From NCBI RefSeq assembly GCF_000716435.1, contig NZ_JNWO01000008.1, positions 124,001-188,000 of the forward strand: 64,000 nucleotides of DNA. The letters are read 5' to 3'. Of this stretch, positions 55,094-62,492 are shown piece after piece. The position numbers and the translations under genes are program-made. Below the pieces are notes generated by a model, which worked only from the letters and a program-made list of their open reading frames with translations, had not been told where the DNA came from and ran no database searches. Source of the DNA: Streptomyces xylophagus (GTDB lineage: Bacteria > Actinomycetota > Actinomycetes > Streptomycetales > Streptomycetaceae). The first letter of the stretch is position 1. The number at the start of each line of letters is the position of its first letter.

Positions 55094-55684
55094 TTACGGT
55101 GTGGTGGCCGCGGCTGTCGGGGTGGGTGCGCAGAGGCGGCGGGCGGCTTCGACGACGATGGTCCGGTGTTCGGCGAGCCGTTCGGGTCGGTAGGGGTCGG
55201 TGCCGTCGGCGGCTGTGAGGAGGTCCCGTGGCGCGAGCACCCAGCTCTGCGTGAGTCCGGTGATGAGGACGAGCAGGTCGGTCGACGGCAACTGCCCGGC
55301 GGTCGAGTCCGCGGTCATCCGGGCCATCTTGTCGCTGTACACGTCCGCCGCGTCGGGGCCCAGCTCGGGCCGTTCCAGCTGGCGCCACAGGTGCATGCGC
55401 AGCGCGGCGGGGTGCCGGGTCAGGTAGTCGAACATGCGGCCCGCGTAGCCCGGCAGGTCGTCCTCGGTGAGCGGTACCGCGTCGTTCAGTTCGCTGATGA
55501 CCTTGTGCAGGGCGGCGGCGAACAGGAGTTCCTTGTTCGTGTAGTAGACGTAGATGGACCGCTTGTTGGCGCCCGAGACCTCGGCGATGCGGTCGATGCG
55601 GGCACCGGCGAAGCCGGAGGCGCTGAACTCCTCGATCGCCGCCGCGAGGATCTTTGCGCGGGTTGCCGCGGAGTCGTAGGCCAT
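55094..55684 (-). CDS. TetR-family repressor
   Basis: The 196-residue protein has the N-terminal helix-turn-helix (about 8-55): RAKILAAAIEEFSASGF then IAEVSGANKRSIYVYYTNKELLF. A C-terminal ligand-binding helical domain follows. It is divergent from the aldehyde dehydrogenase gene with 107 bases between, containing two matched dyads. It therefore probably represses both itself and the dehydrogenase; the ligand may be an aldehyde or related compound. Confidence 0.9.
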   Translation of the reverse strand: MAYDSAATRAKILAAAIEEFSASGFAGARIDRIAEVSGANKRSIYVYYTNKELLFAAALHKVISELNDAVPLTEDDLPGYAGRMFDYLTRHPAALRMHLWRQLERPELGPDAADVYSDKMARMTADSTAGQLPSTDLLVLITGLTQSWVLAPRDLLTAADGTDPYRPERLAEHRTIVVEAARRLCAPTPTAAATTP

Positions 55685-55699
55685 GGGGTCAGCCTAAGG

Positions 55700-55713
55700 T
55701 AACCAACCAGTTA
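55700..55713. promoter_or_regulatory. TetR operator-like dyad 1
   Basis: TAACCAACCAGTTA: TAAC-N6-GTTA within a longer shared block that recurs 46 bases on. It lies 16 bases from the TetR start. Confidence 0.65.
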
Positions 55714-55745
55714 TTGACAAACCTCGGATCCCGCGTGCTAGATGG

Positions 55746-55759
55746 TAACTATCCAGTTA
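55746..55759. promoter_or_regulatory. TetR operator-like dyad 2
   Basis: TAACTATCCAGTTA: the same TAAC-N6-GTTA dyad, embedded in GGTAAC...CCAGTTATT as in copy 1. It lies 32 bases before the dehydrogenase start. Confidence 0.65.
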
Positions 55760-55791
55760 TTTTCATTACTGGCCGTAGCGGAAGGCATGTC

Positions 55792-57279
55792 ATGAGTACT
55801 CCCTCACCCACCTCGCCCGTGTTCGAGCGGGACCTGTTCATCAACAACACGTGGCGTCCCGGCTCCACCGGTGAGCGCATCGCGGTCGTCGACCCGGCGA
55901 CCGAGAAGGAGATCGGCTCGGCCGCCGCGGCAAGCTCCGAGGACATCGACGCGGCCGTCGCCGCGGCCCGTGCCGCGTTCGACTCCGGCCCGTGGCCCCG
56001 ACTGACGTTGCGCGAGCGCGCCGAGATTCTGACGAGGTTCGCCGAGGAACTGGAGAAGGACGCCGACCCTGTCACCGAGGTGCTGGTCGCCGAGACCGGT
56101 CTGACGGTCGGGCAGAGCCGCGGCGGGGCTCTGACCATGCCCGGCCTGCTGCGCTATTACGCCTCCCTGGCGGACGTGACGGAGCTGACCGAACTGCGTA
56201 CCGGTCTGTCGGGGGTCAGTGCCCGTATCGAGAAGCGGCCGGTGGGCGTCGTAGCGGCGATCGTTCCGTGGAACGCCCCGCTCGCGCTCGCCGCGTTCAA
56301 GCTTCCGCAGGCCCTGCTGGCCGGCTGCACCGTCATCATGAAGCCGTCCGAGGACACGCCCTTGAGCGCGGGTTACTTCGCCGACGCCGCGCTGCGGGCG
56401 GGGCTGCCCGCCGGTGTGCTGAACATCGTCAACGCCCTGCCCGCGGGCGGCGACCACCTCGTGCGCCACCCGGGCGTCGACAAGATCACCTTCACCGGCA
56501 GCACCGTGGTCGGGCGTCGCATCGCCGCCGCTGCCGCCGACACCCTCAAGCAGCTCACCCTCGAACTCGGCGGGAAATCACCGGCACTTGTGCTCGACGA
56601 CGCCGACCTCGACCGCATCGTCGAGACCCTGGTGCCGGGCGTCACCGGGAACAACGGCGAGAGCTGCACCAACCCCAGCAGGCTCATCGTGCCCGAGCAC
56701 CGTCACGACGAGATCGTCGCCGCCCTTGCCGAGGCGTTCGCCGAGCTGACCGTGGGTGATCCCCGTGACCCGGCCACCGACGTGGGCGCGATGGTCACCC
56801 GCAAGCACTACGAGCGGGTCCTGGACTACCTCGCCTCCGCGGAGAAGGAAGGTGGCACCTTCGCGGTCGGCGGAGGCCGGGCCCCGGGCCACGACGTCGG
56901 CTACTACGTCGCCCCCACGATCATCACCGGCGTATCCCCGGACGCACGGGTCGCACAGGAGGAGATCTTCGGACCTGTGCTGACCGTCCTGACCTACCGC
57001 GACGAGGAGGAAGCCATCCGCATAGCCAACGATACCGAGTTCGGCCTGTCCGGCGCCGTCTACAGCACCGACACCGAGCACGCCCTGCGCGTGGCCCAGC
57101 GGATCAACTCCGGCACCGTGAACCTGAACAACGGCATCGGCGTCGACATCGGCGTACCGTTCGGCGGCGTCAAGCAGTCCGGCTACGGCCGCGAACTCGG
57201 CCCCGAGGGCCTGGACGCCTTCTTCAACACCCACGTCATCTTCATCGACGGCGAACCCCTCCGCGTGATCAACGGATAG
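55792..57279 (+). CDS. NAD(P)+-dependent aldehyde dehydrogenase
   Basis: The 495-residue ALDH-superfamily enzyme has the oxyanion Asn161 (IVPWNAPL), general-base Glu258 (LELGGKSP) and nucleophile Cys292 in GESCTN, where many relatives have G-Q-x-C. The C-terminal dimerisation strands are intact. It oxidises an unknown aldehyde to the acid in the cytosol. It is controlled in all likelihood by the divergent TetR protein. A hairpin terminator follows, so it is monocistronic. Confidence 0.93.
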   Translation: MSTPSPTSPVFERDLFINNTWRPGSTGERIAVVDPATEKEIGSAAAASSEDIDAAVAAARAAFDSGPWPRLTLRERAEILTRFAEELEKDADPVTEVLVAETGLTVGQSRGGALTMPGLLRYYASLADVTELTELRTGLSGVSARIEKRPVGVVAAIVPWNAPLALAAFKLPQALLAGCTVIMKPSEDTPLSAGYFADAALRAGLPAGVLNIVNALPAGGDHLVRHPGVDKITFTGSTVVGRRIAAAAADTLKQLTLELGGKSPALVLDDADLDRIVETLVPGVTGNNGESCTNPSRLIVPEHRHDEIVAALAEAFAELTVGDPRDPATDVGAMVTRKHYERVLDYLASAEKEGGTFAVGGGRAPGHDVGYYVAPTIITGVSPDARVAQEEIFGPVLTVLTYRDEEEAIRIANDTEFGLSGAVYSTDTEHALRVAQRINSGTVNLNNGIGVDIGVPFGGVKQSGYGRELGPEGLDAFFNTHVIFIDGEPLRVING

Positions 57280-57303
57280 CGGCGGCACGACCCGGTCCGG
57301 TCG

Positions 57304-57331
57304 GGTCCGGTCCGTTACGGCGGACCGGACC
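57304..57331 (+). terminator. Terminator after the aldehyde dehydrogenase gene
   Basis: Arms GGTCCGGTCCG (57304-57314) and CGGACCGGACC (57321-57331) flank the loop TTACGG. Confidence 0.8.
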
Positions 57332-57499
57332 AGGTGACCGCTGTGGAACCGAGGAGATGCGGCCCAGCTTGTGGTCGTGGGATTGATTTTCCCTGGTGGG
57401 AGGGGGTGTGAATCAACTCCGCCGGTGTGAGTCTCCGTGGGGCCGGGCCGGATTTCCGGCTCTGTGTTCTCCCCGTCCTCCTACCGATCGGATCAACTC

Positions 57500-58444
57500 A
57501 TGCGTGCCAGCGTCGTCCGACGTGTCGGCCTCTCGGCGGTCCTTCCGTGCGTCCTCGCGGGAGCGGTCGTGGTATCCGGCATGTCCTCCCCGGGCCCGGC
57601 CGGCGCCGCCACCGGGCCCCACAGTGTGAAGATCGACGCGCAGGAGGTGGCGCAGACCACCTTCCCGCAGGTTCACTGGGACATCGACGACGGCGCCGAC
57701 GGCTACCGCACCATGCTCAGTGGCCTGGACGCGCTGGCCCGCAGCACGGCCAACGCGCGCCTGACCGGCCCGGTGGTCAACACGCGGGGCAACCGGGTCA
57801 CCGTCACCGTCCTGGACAACACGAGGACGAACACCTTCGCCGACGTCGTCATCAGCTCCCCGGGACACGCCGCGCCCACCGTGCACGCCGTGGTGCGCCT
57901 CAGTGACCTGTACGTGGTGCGGGTCTACACGGTGGGCACGTCCCACAACCGCGTCCTCAACCTCATCCGGGGCCTCCCCAACGAGTCGAGCACCGACGAC
58001 AACTTCTTCGTCGGCCGGGAGGGCTACGACGCCCTCTCCCGGGTCGCCAACCAGGCCCTGACCGGTGTCACCATCGGCCCCGGCCCCCTCTCGCAGGCCC
58101 TGTTCGACCTGGCCAACGCCGGCTCGACCCGGCTCAACCAGGCCCGCGGTCTGCTCAGCCTCATCTTCGGCATCTCGGAGGCGGCCCGTTTCCGTACCCT
58201 GGCCGACCGCGTCGCGCCCTCCTTCGACAGCGGGAACTCGGTCACCTACAGCTCCCAGCAGATCTCCCTGATCCGGAACTGGGCCAACGTCAGCCACGTC
58301 TACGTCGGCCACGTCAACGGCACGGACAACGGCGCCAGCACGAGCGTCGCCGGGGCCGGCATTTCCGACGCCCGCCAGGCAGCCGCCCTGCTGGCCATCG
58401 CCCTCAACGACGGCCCCAACCCCAACCCCAAGGACGAACTCTGA
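57500..58444 (+). CDS. Secreted ribosome-inactivating protein (rRNA N-glycosylase)
   Basis: The 314-residue protein has a signal peptide (about 1-37, ending AGAA) and a mature part with the RIP fold signature. IFGISEAARFRTLADRV at 222-238 holds Glu227 and Arg230 of the E-x-x-R active site. Tyr138 and Tyr176 are in place for stacking the adenine, and Trp261 in IRNWANVS matches the conserved active-site Trp. RIPs remove one adenine from the sarcin-ricin loop of large rRNA. No B-chain lectin is present, so it is type 1-like. No immunity gene is evident beside it. ATG at 57500 has only a weak ribosome-binding site. Confidence 0.85.
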   Translation: MRASVVRRVGLSAVLPCVLAGAVVVSGMSSPGPAGAATGPHSVKIDAQEVAQTTFPQVHWDIDDGADGYRTMLSGLDALARSTANARLTGPVVNTRGNRVTVTVLDNTRTNTFADVVISSPGHAAPTVHAVVRLSDLYVVRVYTVGTSHNRVLNLIRGLPNESSTDDNFFVGREGYDALSRVANQALTGVTIGPGPLSQALFDLANAGSTRLNQARGLLSLIFGISEAARFRTLADRVAPSFDSGNSVTYSSQQISLIRNWANVSHVYVGHVNGTDNGASTSVAGAGISDARQAAALLAIALNDGPNPNPKDEL

Positions 58445-58466
58445 CAGACCTCATACGGCGTGTGCG

Positions 58467-58850
58467 TCATTCACGCGAAGGGGCACCTTCGGTGGAGACA
58501 CTGCGGCCAGCACGGTGATCGGGTTGCCCATAACGGCGGCCATGGGAACTGCTCCTTAAGGGAGTTGGGTCAGTGGCTGCGGGAGAACGAGATGCGCGGG
58601 TCGACCGGCCGAACCGCCGCAGTGCCTCGCCGCGGTCGGTGGTGATGGGCAGCGTGTAGATGTCCAGGGTTGGGTGATGCCGCCAGCGGTGTTCTTCCAG
58701 GATGAGTGGGTCGCCGAGCGCGGAGGAGTGGTCCCTGGTGGTCGCGACGATGCCGAGCCGCGGATGTTCGGCGAACGCGACGGCGGGCTCTGTGCGCGGG
58801 GCCGGTCTCGGGCGGGAGTCGTACCGGAGGCCAGTGAAGGACTGGCGCCA
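58467..58850 (-). pseudogene. Possible gene remnant, unknown
   Basis: The minus-strand frame reads RQSFTGLRYD then AFAEHPRLGIVATTRDHS, PLILEEHRWRHHPTLDIYTL and a GEALRRFGR end. This has coding-like composition, but no credible start codon or ribosome-binding site is found. It resembles the C-terminus of small Streptomyces mobile-element or plasmid proteins, without a firm match. Treat it as a fragment. Confidence 0.3.
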
Positions 58851-58953
58851 GGGCTGAACAGCGGCGAGGGCCGCGCGGTGGATGCCGCGCGGCCCTCTTT
58901 GTCTGTCGGCGGCCTCACGGGGTCGACCGCTTGGACCCGCGCTCGCAGGAGTG

Positions 58954-59763
58954 TCAGCCGAGCGGTGCCAGGACGACACAGCCGTCGGTGCCGTTGGCGC
59001 CGGTGCTTCCGGAGCTGGCGTCAGGGCCTCCGCCCGCGCCGCCGTCGCCGCCGGTTCCGGCATTGCCGCAGGAACCGGGGACCGCGCTCGGCACGCCCCC
59101 AGCGCCGGGGGTGCCGCCGGCCTGTGCGTTCCCGTCGCCTCCGCTGGTTCCTGCGGTGCCGGCTGCCGAGTTGACAAGCGTGGCACCCGTATAGCTGCAT
59201 GTGCCGGCGGGAGGTGCCGAGTTGGTCAGCCCACCGGTCGCCGCCCCGGTACGGGCGTGGGTACCACCCCCGCCCGGTCCCCCCTGGTATGCCGTCACCG
59301 TGCCTGAAACACCGGGTTTGGAGATCTCGGTAAAGCCGCTCTGCCCGCCACCGTTGCCCGTAGCGTTGCCTGTGATGTTGGTGCCGCCGATGCCGCCCTT
59401 GGTGACGGTGATGTTCAGGGTGCTCCCCGGGGTGGCCGGGAGCACGCAGGTGACCTGTGAGCCGCTGCTGGAGCCGCCGCCTCCGCCGCCACCGCTGGTC
59501 GGGAAGGGGGCAGGGTCGGTCTGGACGTATCCGTCCCCTCCGTTGCCGCCTCCGCTGCCCGGACCGATGGCGAAGACCGTCACGTAGGTGACTCCGTTGG
59601 GGACTGTCCAGGCGTAGGTGCCGGCGGTGGCGAAGGTGGTCACGGTGAGCGGGGTGGTGTCCGCGTGTGCGGTTCCGGCTGAGCTGAGTGCCCCGACGAG
59701 GGCGAGCGCGGGTACGACCCGTGAGAGCAGGGTGCGGGTCGTTCGGGGGAGCCTGTTCGGCAT
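58954..59763 (-). CDS. Glycine-rich secreted protein
   Basis: The 269-residue protein has a Sec signal (about 1-35, ending AHA-D). The mature part starts TTFATAGTYAWTVPNGVTYVTV, a beta-sandwich strand pattern. Long glycine/serine/threonine-rich repeats (about 60-255) follow, and the protein ends at VVLAPLG. It contains four cysteines. It looks like a surface or wall-associated protein. GGAGAA lies seven bases before ATG. No terminator was recognised. Confidence 0.75.
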   Translation of the reverse strand: MPNRLPRTTRTLLSRVVPALALVGALSSAGTAHADTTPLTVTTFATAGTYAWTVPNGVTYVTVFAIGPGSGGGNGGDGYVQTDPAPFPTSGGGGGGGSSSGSQVTCVLPATPGSTLNITVTKGGIGGTNITGNATGNGGGQSGFTEISKPGVSGTVTAYQGGPGGGGTHARTGAATGGLTNSAPPAGTCSYTGATLVNSAAGTAGTSGGDGNAQAGGTPGAGGVPSAVPGSCGNAGTGGDGGAGGGPDASSGSTGANGTDGCVVLAPLG

Positions 59764-60194
59764 GTCGGCGTTCTCCAAAGCCGCTGGAATGGGGCACAAG
59801 TAGTTATATGGCGCGCATTGCGAGGAGAACGTGATCTTTGCTGCATTCGCCGCTGACGCGTCGGCGACGGCCGAGCCTCCTTCACCCTGCTCAGGGCGCC
59901 ATGACGCCCGGCGTGGCAGATTCCAGGCGCAACAATCCTCATCAACGCCAGGGTTCGGCACACCGCTCAAGACCCCCCGCACCTACGACAGCGCCGACCA
60001 TGGAGCCACCGAGACCCACCGGGGTCAGACCTCGGACAACGGAGTAAGCCCGAGCTGCGGTGACTACAGCACTGCCACCTACCTCGACGCCAACGATCGC
60101 CGGGTCGACACGGCGAAGCCCGGCGGGCGCGCTACCGCCGGCTGATCAGAACCGTCTCGGTGGAGCGGGCCGCTCAGGCATGTGCGGTTGTCGG
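59764..60194. other. 431-base intergenic region
   Basis: No firm gene. On the plus strand near 59990-60120 a frame reads YDSADHGATE... and TATYLDANDRRVDTAKPGG, which faintly recalls RHS/YD-repeat coding sequence and may be a remnant. There is no start signal. Confidence 0.35.
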
Positions 60195-61205
60195 TCACAG
60201 CGCGGCCCGCTCCTTCAGCGGTTCCCACCAGGCGCGGTTGTCGCGGTACCACTGCACTGTCTCCGCGAGGCCTTCCTCGAAGGTCTTGCGGGGCTCGTAG
60301 CCGAGCTCCTCGCGGATCTTCGTGCAGTCCACCGAGTAGCGGCGGTCGTGGCCCTTGCGGTCGGTGACGTACTCGACGCTGGTCTCCCAGTCGGTGCCGC
60401 AGGCCTCGAGCAGCAGGCCGGTGAGCTCCTTGTTGCTGAGCTCCGTGCCGCCGCCGATGTTGTAGACCTCGCCGGCCCGGCCCTTGGTGCGCACGAGTTC
60501 GATGCCCTGGACGTGGTCGTCGATGTGCAGCCAGTCGCGGACGTTGCCGCCGTCGCCGTACAGCGGGACCTTCTTGCCGTCGAGGAGGTTGGTCACGAAC
60601 AGCGGGATGACCTTCTCGGGGAAGTGGTGGTGCCCGTAGTTGTTGGAGCAGCGGGTGACGCGGACGTCCAGGCCGTGGGTGCGGTGGTACGACAGCGCGA
60701 TCAGGTCGCTGGACGCCTTCGCCGAGGAGTACGGCGAGTTCGGCTGCAGCGGGTGCGTCTCGGGCCAGGAGCCCTCGTCGATGGAGCCGTAGACCTCGTC
60801 GGTGGAGATGTGCACGAAGGTCTTGATGCCCGCGTGGTGAGCGGCGTCGATCAGGGTGTGGGTGCCGACCACGTTGGTGCGCACGAACTCCGCGCCGCCG
60901 TCGATGGAGCGGTCCACATGCGACTCGGCGGCGAAGTGCACCACCTGGTCGTGCTCGGCCAGCAGTTTGCCGACCAGCTCGGGGTCGCAGATGTCACCCT
61001 GCACGAAGGTGAAGGCGGGGTGCTCGCGTACCTCGTCGAGGTTGGCCGGGTTGCCCGCGTACGTCAGCTTGTCCAGGACGGTGATCGTGATGTCACCGGG
61101 GCCCTCGGGGCCGAGCAGCGTACGGACGTAGTGCGAGCCGATGAAGCCGGCGCCGCCGGTCACCAGGATCCGGGTGGAGGGGGCCGGAGCCGAAGGGGAG
61201 GTCAT
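60195..61205 (-). CDS. rmlB: dTDP-glucose 4,6-dehydratase
   Basis: The 336-residue short-chain dehydratase/epimerase-type enzyme has the NAD-binding GGAGFIG near 18-24, STDEVYGS with the catalytic Asp-Glu pair near 138-145, and YSSAKASSD with the Tyr/Lys pair near 163-171. It converts dTDP-glucose to dTDP-4-keto-6-deoxyglucose. ATG at 61205 overlaps the rmlA stop (ATGA), so the pair is co-translated. With rmlA it supplies activated deoxysugars for wall polysaccharide or glycosylated products. Confidence 0.95.
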   Translation of the reverse strand: MTSPSAPAPSTRILVTGGAGFIGSHYVRTLLGPEGPGDITITVLDKLTYAGNPANLDEVREHPAFTFVQGDICDPELVGKLLAEHDQVVHFAAESHVDRSIDGGAEFVRTNVVGTHTLIDAAHHAGIKTFVHISTDEVYGSIDEGSWPETHPLQPNSPYSSAKASSDLIALSYHRTHGLDVRVTRCSNNYGHHHFPEKVIPLFVTNLLDGKKVPLYGDGGNVRDWLHIDDHVQGIELVRTKGRAGEVYNIGGGTELSNKELTGLLLEACGTDWETSVEYVTDRKGHDRRYSVDCTKIREELGYEPRKTFEEGLAETVQWYRDNRAWWEPLKERAAL

Positions 61206-62269
61206 GAAGAGATCTGTACCTTGCTGTGGTCGCCGAGAACGAGACGGTGGGCCGCGGGGTTGCGGGGCGCGGGAGTGACCTGGACGTTGCGGCCGATGAG
61301 GGACACCTCGACCCGTCGTACGCCGGTGATGGAGGAGTCGCGCAGGACGATGGAGTACTCGACCTCGCTGTCGTCGATCCGGCAGCCCTCGGAGACCGAG
61401 GTGAACGGGCCGATGTACGAGTCGCTGATCACCGCACCGGGGCCGATGACGGCCGGGCCGACGATGCGCGACCCTCGGACCTCGGCGCCGGCGTCGATGC
61501 GTACCCGGCCGATGATCTCGCTGGACTCGTCGACGGTGCCCTCGATGCGGGGCTCGACCGTCTCCAGGACGGAGCGGTTGACCTCCAGCATGTCGGCGAC
61601 GTTCCCGGTGTCCTTCCAGTAGCCGGAGATGGTCGTCGAGCGCACGTCCTTGCGCTGGTCGATCAGCCACTGGATGGCGTGGGTGATCTCCAGCTCGCCG
61701 CGCCAGGAGGGCTCGATGGAGCGGACGGCCTCGTGGATCGCCGGAGTGAAGAGGTACACGCCCACCAGGGCGAGATCGCTCTTGGGCTCCTTCGGCTTCT
61801 CCTCCAGGCCCTTGACGCGGCCGTTCTCGTCGAGCTCGGCGACACCGAACGACGTCGGGTTGGGCACCTTGGTCAACAGGATCTGCGCGTCGGGGTGCTC
61901 GGTGCGGAACTCGTCGACGAGGCCGGTGATGCCGCCCACGATGAAGTTGTCGCCGAGGTACATGACGAAGTCGTCGTCGCCGAGGAACTCGCTCGCGATG
62001 AGCACCGCGTGCGCCAGGCCGAGCGGCTTGTCCTGCGGGATGTACGTGACGTCGATCCCGAGCTTCGAGCCGTCGCCGACCGCTTCCCGGATCTCCTCGG
62101 CGGTGTCGCCGACGATGATCCCGACATCCGTGATCCCGGCATCGGCGATGGCCTCGAGACCGTAGAAGAGCACGGGTTTGTTGGCGACGGGCACCAGCTG
62201 CTTGGCCGATGTGTGGGTTATGGGGCGCAGGCGTGTGCCCGAGCCACCGGAGAGAACGAGAGCCTTCAT
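61202..62269 (-). CDS. rmlA: Glucose-1-phosphate thymidylyltransferase, long form
   Basis: The 355-residue protein has the nucleotidyltransferase signature LSGGSGTRLRPIT near 5-17, the GDNF metal site near 107, and GYWKDTGNVADML near 215. A C-terminal beta-helix with hexapeptide-like repeats follows (about 245-340). This is the longer StrD/RmlA2-like type seen in actinomycetes. It makes dTDP-glucose from dTTP and glucose-1-phosphate, feeding RmlB. ATG at 62269 gives the standard MKALVLSGG start; an ATG 45 codons upstream is rejected. Confidence 0.95.
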   Translation of the reverse strand: MKALVLSGGSGTRLRPITHTSAKQLVPVANKPVLFYGLEAIADAGITDVGIIVGDTAEEIREAVGDGSKLGIDVTYIPQDKPLGLAHAVLIASEFLGDDDFVMYLGDNFIVGGITGLVDEFRTEHPDAQILLTKVPNPTSFGVAELDENGRVKGLEEKPKEPKSDLALVGVYLFTPAIHEAVRSIEPSWRGELEITHAIQWLIDQRKDVRSTTISGYWKDTGNVADMLEVNRSVLETVEPRIEGTVDESSEIIGRVRIDAGAEVRGSRIVGPAVIGPGAVISDSYIGPFTSVSEGCRIDDSEVEYSIVLRDSSITGVRRVEVSLIGRNVQVTPAPRNPAAHRLVLGDHSKVQISS

Positions 62270-62492
62270 GCGCGGCATCCTAACCGGGGCCATGTCAAGC
62301 GACACTCCGGCAGGTCCACCACAGTTCGCGAAACCGTTCCATGGGCTTTGTGATTCGTTTGTATCCTGGTCCGTCACTTGCTGTGACTGAGGCGGGTCGG
62401 CCACCCGCTAGCCTTAATCGAACGTCTACCGAGCGGCGACACGCGCCGGGTCCTGACGAATGACTCCCAGCAGCTGAGGCGGAAGAAGACAC

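Noticed and set aside
59831..60145. 104-codon plus-strand protein with YD-repeat flavour
   Set aside because: No ribosome-binding site and only a vague resemblance to RHS repeats; kept as a note on the intergenic region.
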